Positions 31,791 through 45,199 of a stretch of 64,000 nt of DNA are shown piece by piece; the stretch's first letter is position 1; every line of letters begins with the position of its first letter. The notes under the pieces were generated by a model. The model did no database searches, was not told the origin of the DNA, and saw only the letters and a program-made list of their open reading frames with translations. Source of the DNA: Riptortus pedestris (taxonomy: Eukaryota > Arthropoda > Insecta > Hemiptera > Alydidae); the NCBI GenBank assembly GCA_019009955.1, contig CM032233.1, positions 121,118,501 through 121,182,500 of the forward strand, read 5' to 3'. Position numbers and translations under genes: made by a program.

Positions 31791-32192
31791 ATTTTTTTTT
31801 TTTTGACAGCGAGGTTGAAGGAATATATCCATATTAGATACAATCCATATTATACTTTTGATGTATGCCTGGGATTATGTTTCCATCATTTCCAAACTCC
31901 TTTGGTCAGACTTCGTCCATTAACGGTCAGTCTACTGTAACACTTAACTTCAGTGTAAAATTAAGATAACATTACAGAATAAAACAATGTATAAAAATTA
32001 AATTAAATTGAATTTTACTTACAATTTACTTTTAAAAGAAAGAAAAATACATTATTTTACTTCTCAATGCTGTTGATGTTCAAAATAAATTATAAAGAAA
32101 CTTCGTCCTTGTTTCCAACTATATAGGCTTATATGTATTATTGGTGACTGTGTTTATGAAGCGTAGAGAAATATAACATTACATGCTTTAAA
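31791..32192. other. Unassigned
   Basis: AT-rich; no supported feature. It may hold the rest of the decayed LINE, but no frame is readable. Confidence 0.35.
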
Positions 32193-32746
32193 GCATATGT
32201 GGGCAACAACCGGCCCGCTGTAAGATTTGATCCGGCCTGCGAAATATTTTGAAAAACCCAATTAAACAAGAATATAACACTACTTTCTCCAAATAAGATA
32301 GATGAGGAGAGATTTGTGCGTTTGGCATTACTTATAAATGCCAACAGTTATTTTCAATGATGAATGTTAATAAATCAAAAGATCGTACAAGGCTGACTGA
32401 CGATAATTTGGAAAATTCTTTACGTCTTTGTATCAGTGTAATTAATCCAAACATCGATGGATTAGTTTCCCAAATTCAAGCTCACGTGTCTCATTCATTT
32501 CGGTGTCGCTATTTAACTTTCGTTGCTTTTAATAATTCAAAATTTTAGGATTTAATTATATTATTATGCTTATTTTTTTCATTTCATTTTGTTATTTTAA
32601 TAAATTGTATTATAATTACATTGCCGTATAATTTCACGTCTGCTATCCATCGTTAAAAATTATGAACACTACTTTTAAACGCGGCCCGCGAACGTATTTG
32701 CACACTAAAGTTTGGCCCGCAACATGTCAAAGGCTGCCCATACCTG
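32193..32746 (+). mobile_element. hAT-B copy, uninterrupted
   Basis: A roughly 554-bp unit runs from GCATATGTGGGCAACAACCG to GGCTGCCCATACCTG, with GGCCCGC-rich subtermini. Flanks GCTTTAAA and GCTTAAAC are a possible imperfect 8-bp target duplication. It is the paralogue of 19559-20748 in inverse orientation and supplies the empty site for the HEL-A insertion there. It carries the transposase C-terminus. Confidence 0.75.
32318..32548 (+). pseudogene. hAT transposase C-terminal dimerisation domain
   Basis: The frame from 32318 reads AFGITYKCQQLFSMMNVNKS then KDRTRLTDDNLENSLRLCIS and VINPNIDGLVSQIQAHVSHS. This is the conserved end of hAT transposases of the GTF2IRD2/ZBED-like group, where C-E-Q-x-F-S-x-M-N-x-N-K-S-x-x-R-x-x-L-T-D-x-x-L is typical. 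It is open to a stop at 32546-32548. Everything N-terminal (BED finger and catalytic DDE residues) is absent, so it is a non-autonomous internal-deletion derivative. Confidence 0.75.
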
Positions 32747-33600
32747 GCTTAAACTAATTAATTAACTCTATGGCTAAGGTCAACTGTATTAAAAACAACT
32801 TTCCCTTCTGATTTTTTTTGTAGTACTGAAAATATATATATTTTTCACCAGACTTTCAGTCTATATAAAACGTGGATGGATTTTGGTTACAACTAATATA
32901 AATTGTGGGAGCAGTGATAACAGAATAATTTGTACATATAGATAAATTTTGAAATGTCCATTTCGTTATCTAGTAGGTCGGATGAAAGTTTTAGAATATA
33001 TCGTTATGACTATAAAGTCAAATGTTTTGCCTTCCTTAGGGAAGTCCGCTGAAGGCCCTTCACAGTGGGCAGTAGTGTGGGAAATACGATGCAGAGTATT
33101 AGAGTTGATGGTGGACTTGGGGCAGTCGATGATGATTCTAGGGCTGCCGACCGTTGCTGCCAGGACTCATCCTGAATAAATTGTGACTGAAGCAAATTGC
33201 GATTCAGAGCGATAATAGTTTTTGAATATGAATAGGGTGGCCCCCTCTAAAGGGAAGGCATCTTTTATTGAGAGCCGCTGGGTTTTTGGCTGAAAACGGG
33301 CCAAGGGGAAGTGCAGCTGGTTCAATCACAAGCCCCTTTCAGATCGTGCCCCCTTCTTGCTCTGCCTCACCCCCACTCCCTCTTCTCCTCTTTCCAGAAT
33401 ACAGGAAAATTAACAAGTCATACATCATCACTCTCAAATCCCTGCATATTAATTAATTCCTTTCAAAATTGTGTCATCCCTTGATTACAGCAACAAAAAG
33501 ACTGCTCAAAAAGAGGAAAATCAATCGACTCGAGGATCTTCCAAATCTGCCATCAATTGGATAGCGATTATGGAGCAGGTAATGACAAGAGGTTATAAAC
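32747..33600. other. Unassigned
   Basis: No supported gene or repeat. Confidence 0.4.
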
Positions 33601-34054
33601 GTCCGTAACGCAGGGGTTGCGTTAACTAAGCAGATTTCCCACGTGTGCCACGTGTTTGCATTTATCTCAAACTTAAAAGTTCAATGAGATATTTGGTATT
33701 TGGTAAGCTTCAAATAAAGTGCTTCATAACATAATATAATATTGTTAATATGATATGAGTAAGAATGGGGCTTTACTGAAAACTGAAAACTAAAAAAATG
33801 CAAATATCTCAGTTAATAATCAAGATAATGAAACAATGTACATTACATTTGCAATAAGATTGGTTCTATACACTTTTTCGATCCGACGCATAATAACGGA
33901 GATATTAAGAATTTTAGAAATTTTCCCCCTTTCATTTCAGTCCGATTTCAGCCGTTAACGAACTTGATCTTTCTTTTTGTATAAAACGGTTAAATATCGA
34001 GTTTGGAAAAGATAAGACAAAAATTGCGACCACTAGAGCGGTAACAGACATTAT
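33601..34054 (-). mobile_element. HEL-A 3' half (left arm of an inverted pair)
   Basis: The 3' terminus is at 33601 (complement ends CCTGCGTTACGGAC, then GTTT). It extends to ACCGCTCTAGTGGTCGC near 34027-34050. The block order is normal. It faces another 3' half on the plus strand (34072-34554), so the two form a head-to-head pair. Confidence 0.75.
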
Positions 34055-34071
34055 ATTGTATAGAACCTATC

Positions 34072-34554
34072 TTACTGCTAATGTGATGTTCTATAACTGT
34101 TGTTTATTTATTCTCTGGGGCTCAGGTTAGCCATGCGAGATAAAGTGTTGACCTTTATCTCACATGGTAAACCTAGAGTGGCGATTTCGATTCTCGCCTG
34201 GGCAAAGGAAATTATTTAGTGACGAAATTCATTAAATAACATCCTAAAATCCCACCCTGGCTAGAAAAGGGTGGTAATCTGTAGATAACCCGTCCCGATT
34301 AGCCTAAGTTCAAAAAGTGGACGTTAATAAATAATAATAATATTTATTCTCTAACTTCAATATTAACAATGCAAATGAAATATTTGCATTTTGTAGTTTT
34401 CAGCCTTTAGCAAACCCTCACTCCCACTTATGTCACATAAACAATTCTCTGCTATGCAATGAAACACTTTATTTGAAACCAAATATTTTTCTCATTGAAC
34501 TTTTACTTTTTAAGATAAATAAAAATACATGTCTTAGATACCTTCCTGACGGAC
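34072..34554 (+). mobile_element. HEL-A 3' half (right arm), split by SINE-A
   Basis: Resumes near AGAACCTATCTTACTGC, is interrupted by SINE-A at 34117-34341, and continues from TTTATTCTCTAACTTCAATA. It passes TTTTCAGCCTTTAGCAAACC to a degraded end CCTGACGGAC at 34554, then GTTTTTT. GGGAAATCTGCT is lost. Confidence 0.75.
34117..34341 (+). repeat. SINE-A with 11-bp target site duplication
   Basis: ATTTATTCTCT precedes (34106-34116) and follows (34342-34352) the element. The 225-bp element runs from GGGGCTCAGGTTAGCC to an AATAATAATAA tail. It has the tRNA-like stem, the B-box region TTTCGATTCTCGCC and the shared body. The host sequence is HEL-A, so this insertion is younger than that copy. It fixes the full-length boundaries of SINE-A. 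Confidence 0.95.
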
Positions 34555-36404
34555 GTTTTTTGACCTGATGTTTCTCACACCATCTCGGTACTCGCTATGA
34601 TCTTGCAATATCAACTATAATTCTATTCAAAAATTTATCCTTACAGAGGCAAAAATTTCATAGTATAATATTAATAAGCAGATCTTTAAATCTCACCAAA
34701 TTACTCATTACTAACAATTATGTACACTTAATTAGTAAAAAGTAATTGCCATGCACAAAATCACTTGAGAAAAATGTGCATGGGAAACTAATGTTATTAG
34801 AAAATAATGTATCATCAGTTACTTAGTTCAACCAACATTTGAGCAAGACCATTGTATATTAATATGTATTTGTTACTGCTTGTTTTTTTTTTTTAATTTA
34901 TACATTTTTAGTCTGGATTGTTCGGTGGGCTGGAAGTATTGCTGGAGCCTTATTTTTAATAATATTACCTGATAATTAAGATCTCGATACAATTTTTATT
35001 GCCATTTTAAGGAATTCTAACTTAGTTTTGACAACCAAAAACTCTTACTTCATTTAATACAAATATGAAAAATGAAAATAATAATTTTACTCATTTCTTT
35101 TTAGTACCAAGTACTATTTAACACTGAAAGTCAACATTTTTAAATTGATACTTCATACATAAAATTTTCTAAATTCTAAAAACAATTCACTATTTTCGTA
35201 TTTCGATAAATCTAAAAGTAATAAAGGTATTGGCGAGTACAAAACCAATCAACGCCTACTCCTAGATTAAAAAAAAAACTAGAGCTATGTTATGTAGAAA
35301 ATAACTTCATTGTAAGAAACATTGGACAAATTTTAATTGTACTTTTAGAAGGATCACTTGAAAATGGGCAATAATGAATTCTGAAAGCATGTCGGGGAGA
35401 ATAAAGAGGCTTAAAAATATGAAATTAGAAATGAATTTAAACTTTGACAAAATAGGCTATAAATTAAATGCTATCCAGCCCCATGGGCGGAAAAGCATTT
35501 CTCTCTCTTGGGTAGAACATTCGAATGTTTAAAATCGGCATAGTGTCAGTCAATGCCCTGCAGTTAAACTCCTTCAGAGAATTTTACCGAAATGGCAATG
35601 ACCATTGAACATTCATTGTTGAAATGCCAATGTCCACAATTTGCAGGTATACAGCCTTTACCCCTCCGTCCTAGCTCCGACTCAAAATGACCTAATGTTT
35701 CCTTAGTTATTCAAAAGTTACTCAACAGGCAGATTTGCCATAGCCCGGCCTATTCAACCTTATTCTTTTGTGAGAGTTCAGGCAAATGTACTTCTAGAAA
35801 ACAAGTCAACACAATGTGGTATAATAAGGCTTGCAGCAAATAAATCATTCATGTTGTGCAAAGGAGTACTTTCTACTTTCATCTAGTCAAAATCAAATAT
35901 TTTTCACTTTTCATATACACACAGTGAATTCCTTGTTTTTAGTCTTTTCAGTAAACATTTTATATTGTTTTTCTGGCTCAGAAAAGCCAAATGGTCCACA
36001 CTAAAGGATATGCATATAATTCTAGTCGACTTTAATAAACCCAACAAAATTTTAACTTCCGTCGATGTGTGCATAAACATTGGATATTTAGTTCCTTGTT
36101 TCATTAATAATCATTTAAGTTATCTTAAGTATGAAGTTGGAACTCCTTTATTTTTTTTTGTTATTTAATATTGTTTGTATTGACTTGAGGAAGAACTGTA
36201 TCGGTTAAGAGTATGTCTGTTTAGCGGCTACTAGAAATAAATAAATTAGTCCTCTTCGTTGCTATGTGGCTGCTAATGTCGGCAAAAAGTTCTTGGTAAT
36301 TAAAATTTGGATCAAATAAGCAACTGTTGAAACAATTTTTTGAAGACAAGTAACCAACTTTTAAGAGGAGACCTGCAATGTCTTTGAGGGAATTTAACAA
36401 TTTT
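34555..36404. other. Unassigned
   Basis: AT-rich DNA with no supported gene. The overlapping frames at 35904-36168 lie on opposite strands and show no domain. Confidence 0.4.
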
Positions 36405-36647
36405 ACTTAACTAGTCTTTGGCGGAAGGTCAACAAAAAATGAAAACTTCAAATGATTACTGAAATCAATTTCGAAATTCTCCGACTGGTACGGAAGGTCA
36501 TATATTAAGATGTAGCCGTTAGTTTAGTTCCTCTGTGTAGTAGAACTTCTCCTGATGAGTCGTCATATGGACGCGAAACTAGTTGAGTTTGAATAAAAAT
36601 TAGAAGTTTTCATTTTTTGTTGACCTTTCACCATAGACTAGTTAAGT
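36405..36647 (+). mobile_element. Foldback FB-C with CTGATGA-hairpin-GAAAC motif
   Basis: Left arm ACTTAACTAGTCTTTGGCGG, then AAGGTCAACAAAAAATG (36405-36449). The inverted right arm is at 36602-36647, about 90 percent identical over 45 bp. Inside it is CTGATGA (36552-36558), GT, CGTC-ATATG-GACG (36561-36573), C and GAAAC (36575-36579). A related but older copy is at 19462-21025. It is non-coding. Confidence 0.8.
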
Positions 36648-37599
36648 AAAGTTAAATAAGAAATATTTTTTAATAATTAACTAATTTTTACTATTTATTT
36701 GTGTATTCATACAAAAATAAATATAAAATATATACAATAAACCATTATCAATATCAGAATATCTTGAGGCTCAAAATAAGTCTTTACATAAACTGGGGCC
36801 TCCCTAACCCCAACATTGTCTCAAGGGGACATAATTAATAAAGGTGCAAGCACCTTGAGAAAGAGTTCAGTCTACTGGCCAAAAAAAAAAAAAAAAGCAG
36901 TCAGGGGACTGCCGGTAGAAGTGAAAACTCCTTTAGCTTTGATCGCTCAATTTTGGCATTGCTGAGAAATGTTTTTTAAGAAGTCTTATTTTAAAAATAT
37001 TTTTAGTTATTTATCAATAAGTAACAGTTATGTTCTATTTTACATGAAAAAATGAAATGACAAAAATAATAGTGATAAAAAAAATAATGTACCACGAATT
37101 GTTTTATTTATCAATATAAAATACTATACATAATTATTTCAGTTATTTTACATAAAAGAAAAAAATTACATTTCAGAATTATTACAAATGCTTTACAAAA
37201 ATAAGTTAAGTACACTCAGAAAAATCAATTTCTATCCATAATTTCAACAACTCTTGCTCCATCATCACTGCCAGCATCATCACCAATTTCTAAAACTGAT
37301 ACAATTGGTAAATGGTAGCTAAAGTAGGATACAAACAGTTTTGATTCGAATTACGGAATTTATTTAAATATTCGAATTTATTTATTTAAATATTCGAATT
37401 TATTTAAACTTCGGATTAAAATATCTATGAAAGTAAAAATGGTAGATATATAGTATCTGTGAACGAAATGATGCTGGTTTTGTCCTCTTTAAAATGGTAT
37501 GCGAACGAAAACTCTAGCTAATTTGGTTCAGGAGTTATGAAGAAAAGAAGCTCCTTTAGCTTTGAGTTGAGTACTAGCGGTGGCGGTGGCGGTGTCGCG
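36648..37599. other. Unassigned; A-run near 36880, short AATTTATTTAAATATTCG repeats near 37360-37400
   Basis: No supported gene. A (GGC)-rich short tract lies near 37576-37592. Confidence 0.4.
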
Positions 37600-38207
37600 A
37601 TTTCATACTTTTTTCCTCTCCCGCAAATGCTTCCTTACGGGGTGCACAACGTGCCTAAAGAAGTTTTCACTTCAAAAGAAAACAAGAATAATAAATAAAG
37701 GATAACAAATGTCAATACACATATTGGCCTTGGGAATCGTTCGTCAAGAGCATTCTTCGCTGCAAATACGCCCCAGACTGTCCAGGAACCACGAAGAACC
37801 AGGATGCTGATCCACTGCATTGGTGAACTGGTCATGCCCGAATCCTGCAATCCGTCGGCACTCTTCTTACACCAGACACCTTTGTAAGTCAGGGCCACTG
37901 GGAGTACCCGGACCATGCCTGGCTCAACCTCTGTGAGCTGGGCAACCACCTTCTTCAGCTCCAACCAGCTGTATTTCTTTTTCTTCCTATGAAAAATATC
38001 CTGCAATGGTCATGCTGCAGTGACGATATGAATATCAATGATTGCCACTCTTGTCCTCCACTTCACAAGCAAGTCTGGCCGAAAGGACCCATCAGAGGAG
38101 ACGAACAAATTCTCGTACCAAGTACTACATCCTCGCATTATAAAGCCATGCCTTACAAAGCGAACCACTTCATTATGCCAAAGTCTCTTGGTAGCAATAT
38201 AGTTGCC
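37600..38207 (-). pseudogene. R2-superfamily LINE, restriction-like endonuclease domain
   Basis: The minus strand from 38207 reads NYIATKRLWHNEVVRFVRHG, then FRPDLLVKWRTRVAIIDIHI and VTAA, a TGA at 38010-38012, and PLQDIFHRKKKKYSWLELKK. It continues as VRVLPVALTYKGVWCKKSAD and TSSPMQWISILVLRGSWTVW. This matches the C-terminus of R2/R4/NeSL-type LINEs, whose PD-(D/E)xK-like endonuclease nicks the target. Visible parts are RHN-like H-N-E-V-V, P-D-L...I-I-D with the following K-K-K-Y, and the final S/T-W-R-G-x-W-like block (here TYKGVW). The RT is missing. One stop breaks the frame. It is a 5'-truncated dead copy. Confidence 0.65.
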
Positions 38208-41200
38208 TAAAACATGAAAATTAGTTAAGCAAAGTTAAATAAGACATATTTTTAACAATTAAACATTTAGTGTATTGACCGTCCATCCGTCTCTCAGACA
38301 CATGTACATATTTTTTTTACGGGTTGACGTAAATTCACTCGACTAGCATTTGCTCCTCGTTTTCCATTTCTATAACAGCTGTCCATAATCACTGTCACTA
38401 TCAGCTGTTAGTGACACAAAGTGTTGTTTTACGCACCATGTGAGAAGGCCTAAATTTGGAGAAGCTTGTAAACCTGTTTGAAAAATATTATGGTTTTAAA
38501 ATGTTGGCGATGACGCTTGAATAAGCACCCAAAAAATATGAAGAACACGGCCGTCCACTGAGATTATCTTGCACCGAGTCTGTGACCAGATGCATTCAAT
38601 AAGTTGGAATAATTTAAATGGAGAGGGATACCTGGGGAAGTAACATGTATCTCTTATCCTAGCACTGTTGCGTAGCCCTTTTACGCTCGGCCGTTAGGAG
38701 AATAAAGACCTTTGGAAGGAAAAAGTTGAAAACGGCTTAAGTCGTTAGGGATGGTCCAAGAACACAAAGGCGGCTGGCCGTCCACAGAGGGGCAGCGGGC
38801 CCAGCTCTTTCTTATAGACTGGACTGGGCTTGTGCTAAAAACCCCTTTCTTATTTCTCAGAATGACATTGAGCTGTGGTCCTTTTATTCTTTAAAGGGAA
38901 TGCATCTGAGCTAAACGCTCTACTTCTTTCTTATGTTGGACGAACAACTCCCGAGGTTGATTCTTATTCCAGACCAAAATCTCCTGCAGACTAAAATTTG
39001 TAGTTTCCCATATACAATTCGATAATAAACCACTTCGATATCTACCGTAGTAAAATCGCCACGTAAACGATACACGATATTTCATATGTGTAGGTAAGGG
39101 GAAGAAGGGCTACTAAACGTAAAAATATAATTAACTTCGTTAACTTTGAGTTATAGAAAAATATATAGAACAAGGTGCTGTAGAAAATACGTTTTTCAAC
39201 ATCACTGGTTGTAATTCAGTTTTCGATTGAAGGAATTCCTGAAAGAACCTGAACTTTAATTGCACTAAAGATAAAGTTGCTATTTCGATGCATTGTGTAA
39301 AAAGTTATACACACGCCTAAATATAGAGGGAAGTCAGTGGTCGAGTGGGTTACGCTGTCGTCTACTGCACTAGTAGAGATGCAAAACCAGAATTAGTTGA
39401 ACGGTTAACGCACTTTTATGGTCTGACTTCTTCCCCGGCTCCCACTCAATATTTTTCACTAATTGAACAGTGAAGTCAATTATCTTTGTTCTGTATAGCG
39501 ACCAATATACGGCAGAGAATGCGTCAAGCTCACCATTTTTTTCCTTTCTATATCAGTTTTATTAAATTGCAATGAAGTTATATTTTCCCAAATCAATAAA
39601 AACAAAATCGTCAATTAAAAATAGAGGTTCAAGTTATTTTTTATAATTTTTAGCTCCCCCCCCCCTCGAATACTATTGATTCATTCTCGGAAGTGTTTTA
39701 GGTATTACGGACTTGTCGGATTTACATTACGAATAAACTATACGCTCTTGAAATTGGCAATGAATTTAAAACTAGTTAATTTTTATAAAAATGCAATATT
39801 CGCCAAAAGCTATTTCGGGAAGGGGGTGGGTACTAATGGAAAGTGGGAGAATTCTCCCAATAACAAACAACAAAAGTTTGAAAATAATATTTCCAAATGC
39901 AATTTTTTTTTTATCATAATTAAAGTTAAGACAGGGAGAATATAAATAAAGGATAGGTCGGAAATATTATTATTACTTTTTTTTTCTATTGTGGTTCTTA
40001 AAAAACGTTATTTTTGGGCGAAGAAAAAGAAGGATATGTACAAAATTAAAATTGATTTTTTCGTTATAAATATTATTCTTTATTGGTGCATAGAGATGAT
40101 AATATGTTTAATATTGTAGAGCACTTACTTAATTATTTCGGCGGTGGAAATAACATATATCCACCTTTATATTCTATTGATCTTGGCTTTCTTTAACAAC
40201 CCCAAACAATGTATTATCCACCTTAGTTGGCCTTGAACCTCTTCCTCGATCTTGACACCGAAAGACTTCAAACAATATGGAAAATTATATTCTAATGGAA
40301 TTCTGGGTAGCTATTGAAAACAAAAATGTCAGCATGGAAACTGAATGAATGCTATTTTGTTTATTTTAAGGTAAAAACAACTCAAATTATTTTAGTTCAT
40401 GATCTAATAATAATACATTTTAATATTAATATTGGAAAAAATAAATGTGTTTGATTTTCTAATCAAAATTAAAAATAGTTTCACTTGTTAGCTGATTCAG
40501 TCAGTGTCAAACGTTTAAGTGCAGCAAGAGTCATTAAGTACGGAAACCATTATTAGCATTCTCAAAATCAATCGATCTTTTTTATATCGGCTTTCAGAAG
40601 TAACTCATTATTTTCAAGGAACATTTGGTTTTGGATGTGGGCTTACCTTGTTATTTGATAATATTCAAAAGAGTTCCTCCGAAAGTCGCTAAGGTCAGGG
40701 TCATTCTATCATCATGCGACCTACGACAAGTGTTCGATATGAGGAAACTCTTTTAAAAGAATTTGAGACTGGTTTTCTCTTGAGTTTCAAAAGCTGTGTT
40801 TGTATTATACTTTGTTTGTTTTCCAGACAATGAGGATCTATTGGAAGGGGGATGAGGCGGCGGATGAGTAACCTTTCATGACAATATTATGAGTCGTTGA
40901 CCGACTAGCAGATGTAAACAGGGCGGAGATTTGGGCAGCAAGCCTCAAAAGGGAAATCTGAAAAGGGCTTAAGCCGTTGGGCACGGTCGGTAGCCGAGCC
41001 TTTTTTGCGACTCCCCCTTGAAGAAAGGCACCATATCGGAACCTGCTTTTTTCTGCCTTCTTTTTTTTTGCGACCCACTCTCCCTAGGAATACATGTTTG
41101 AGCGATTTCCAGGAAAGGGCTGAGCCGCCCTTCTATTTGCACCCTTCTGTTTTGCCGATCCCTCCTCCCTCCTGATCACAAGCCGCAGCAACATTTATCT

Positions 41201-41459
41201 ACCTACCGTCTGCAACTCCTTCATCAGCATTAGAAATAGCATCCAGAAAATATTTTTTTTATTCCTCAAGTATTAGACTTCCTGAATTTCCTGGTGGTGG
41301 AAGGTGGCCATTTAAATCCCTAGGGTAAATAAATGATCTTAGGAGCTACTTTATTGATAGTCGGCTTTCAAGCACCTGGCTTGACTTCTGTGAACTTTAA
41401 GAGAGGTCCATGAAGTAACCGCAGTTTATTTATCGGTGAAATTTGAAGTAAAAACTGCA
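38208..41459. other. Unassigned
   Basis: More than 3 kb without a recognisable element. A string KYEEHGRPLRLSCTESVT-like near 38535-38585 vaguely recalls transposase helix-turn-helix linkers, and GGTCGAGTGGG at 39340-39349 resembles a tRNA A-box without a B-box. The C-run at 39655-39664 and several T-runs are simple sequence. Confidence 0.4.
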
Positions 41460-41479
41460 GGCATGCGCAGAAAGTCTTA

Positions 41480-41590
41480 AATATACCATAGAAACGAAAA
41501 GGGAAGGAAGAGAATCACTGGAACATGCCCTCTGCATGAGACTATCCAACACTCAAGACATCACGAAGTGTGGAAACAGTATGAGTATTC
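41480..41590 (+). pseudogene. Possible R2-type LINE scrap
   Basis: GRESLEHALC followed, after a frame change, by HSRHHEVWKQ resembles the (E)TLxHxLxxC...RHxxV segment before the endonuclease of R2-like LINEs. It is under 40 codons and could be coincidence. Confidence 0.25.
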
Positions 41591-41727
41591 ATACAACTAC
41601 AATTACCAGTAGGGAACACAATTTATTGTTCCTTCATCTAGCAGAACTTGCAAACACAATCTTCTTGTGTAAAAACACTACACCAGTTTCACATAAGACG
41701 TTCAACTTAAAAACATAATATTATATT

Positions 41728-43028
<1,301 letters not shown>

Positions 43029-43559
43029 AAATAATACTAATAACATTAAAAGGTTTAATTTATAAGGAAGGTGGGACAAATTCCCAAAAAGCAATACATT
43101 CATATTTAGGTTCTCCCCACCAAGGACGGTGACGGTAAATACAACATAATATGTACCGGAATTCATGACTGATCTCCACACATCACATCACTGATCTTAC
43201 CAAGAGATATTTATTCATTCTGAGAAGTCTTCATTATAAATGTATCTGATATCTGATTAAAAAGGTACTTATTTCCTCATGTAAACTCAGCATTACCTTC
43301 CTTATTCTAAATAAAAAACATTCGTAGCTACAAAATAATAACTTTGACTTCCGTATTAAGTTTAGCTATTGTGAGAAAAAGTTTGACTTTCTGATTGTTG
43401 GTGCATATTGATTTTTCACTTAGTCATTTGGTTATACATTAAATATCTAAGGAGTTATATCCCATTTGGTACCATTTCAGGAAAGTATAAGTCAGTTTAG
43501 GAAATGTTATCTTTGTAGATATTAGCTTCAATGCTATCTTTGTAAGTAAAAGCTTTAAT
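43029..43559. other. Unassigned
   Basis: No supported gene or repeat. Confidence 0.4.
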
Positions 43560-43910
43560 AATTTATTCCTTAACACTCGAGTAGTCGCAATTTATATTTG
43601 ATCGTTTGCAAATCCGATATTTAAACATTTTATGTAAAACTGAAGATCAAGTTCGTTAATGATTGAAATCGGTCTAGGAGTTAAAAGGGGAGGAAACCAA
43701 AAGTTCATAATATCACAGCTTATGAGATGGATCAAACCAATCTTGTTTCAAAATTAATTAACTGCCGTTACATACGTTATTTTCGTACCTCGAATATTAA
43801 GCGATTTATTTGTATTTTTTTTTTCAGACTTCAGTGAACCCCCGCTTCTATTCATCTCAAGTTACCAATAAGCCAGAATATCATGAAATGTGTTATTAAC
43901 ACATTTCACT
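43560..43910 (+). mobile_element. HEL-A internal fragment
   Basis: CTTAACACTCGAGTAGTCGC, GATCAAGTTCGTTAATG, GAATATTAAGCGATTTATTT and CAGTGAACCCCCGCTTCTAT follow the family order. Both termini are absent. Confidence 0.65.
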
Positions 43911-45004
43911 GTGTCTGAGTAACTCAGTCACTGAACATCCCATGTCCAAATTATATTTTTATTCCTGTTTACATTGGTTTCTTACAACTGGAGAAATAAA
44001 GATTAGACGGTGAGATAAAATCATCTACGTGACGATCTTTCATTTCATTAGAATTTTTCGATCGTAAAACATTAGGAACAAGTCAAGCCCTTGGGTATAT
44101 TGTGTATATGCCTTGGCCGAGTTTTACCCTTATTCTACATATCATTAAGTCTGTATAAGTAAAATCTGTTAACATAATATTATACTATTGCAGTAAAACC
44201 TTACACACTTTAAAAAAAAGAAAAGAAAAAAAAAAGAAAAAAAAAACAATTATCTGGTACTTTCTGGGTGTTCTTTGCTATTGTCAGTGCTACCGTAAAA
44301 ATCTCGGTGACCGCTTCTTTCTTCTCATTTTCTCTCCTTAACGAGCCATTAGTGGCTGACACTAGGAGACACAAAGGAGGAGGGAGAAGGGACCGAGAGA
44401 GTGATAGCTGAGCCTGTCGACAGGGAGTCCCTCCTTGTTCTGGTAGAATATCGCACAAAGATCCAGCCCAGAGGACCACATGTTCCTCGCATGGGCCTTG
44501 GAGAGAATGCCGGCCAGAACACTGAGTCATTAGCAACAGCTATTTGCCAGTTCCGCTAATTTACGAGCTACCGACCCTCAGCCACAATGCCTTTACAATA
44601 AGCCCAAAAACAATGAATGACCAGTCCCTAGCTCTCCATTCGACAAAGAAGGTCCTTCATCTTTGGAATCTTTTTTTTTTTAATTTTAAATGGCTGCTCG
44701 TCATTGTCCAATTGCCTAAAGAGACGTCTGGACGTTGTGAGGGCCTCAAGCAATGGCGGCTAGTGAATAGGCATTTCAGCCTGCTTTCATCTTCCCCTTG
44801 GACAAAGAAAACAGGTATTAAAGTAGTGTCTTACGTAATACTTATGTATTAGCACACATTCCTTAAGAATATATTGAGTTTGAACTCATTACAACTATGG
44901 TGGTGATAATTTTCTCAGTATAAATCAATTAATATTGAACTCAAAACACAATTATTGAATAGTTTCTACAAATGTCCTCCCAATTCTTCCAAACATACAT
45001 AGTG
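43911..45004. other. Unassigned; A-rich tract near 44212-44247
   Basis: Opposite-strand frames at 44210-44536 and 44544-44852 have no recognisable domain. A T-run lies at about 44670-44681. Confidence 0.4.
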
Positions 45005-45180
45005 GGCGGCAGTTAACGTCCTTGAGGTCACAAATTCAAACTCGACAAGGTTGATGTTGTCTTTCGGTGCCTACTCGGTATCGTGAGACAGTTAAGTAGC
45101 TACTTGAATAAAGATGTAGCTTTCATTGGTCTGTAGTGTCATCACAGTACGGCAAGGAAACTACTTTCTGTGTGTTTAGG
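45005..45180 (+). repeat. SINE-B candidate
   Basis: GGGCGGCAGTTAACGTCC, AAATTCAAACTCGAC (B-box-like), AGTTAAGTAGCTACTTGAAT, CATTGGTCTGTAGTG and GGCAAGGAAACTACTTTC parallel the 9849-10140 repeat. Boundaries are uncertain. Confidence 0.4.
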
Positions 45181-45199
45181 GGACGTTGAGGGTCTCGTA

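Noticed and set aside
35904..36168. Opposite-strand frames of 66-67 codons
   Set aside because: Shadow each other; composition and content give no protein family.
38380..38610. KYEEHGRPLRL-like string suggestive of a transposase linker
   Set aside because: Too short, no catalytic motif and no terminal repeats found nearby.
39335..39420. tRNA-like A-box (TGGTCGAGTGGG)
   Set aside because: No B-box or cloverleaf partner sequence could be found, so neither a tRNA gene nor a SINE is supported.
38660..41040. GGCTTAAG(T/C)CGTT-containing segments at about 38730 and 40970
   Set aside because: Similarity covers only about 30 bp with mismatches; insufficient to call a repeat family.
44210..44852. 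108- and 102-codon frames on opposite strands
   Set aside because: The first ends in an A-rich simple tract; neither has a recognisable domain.
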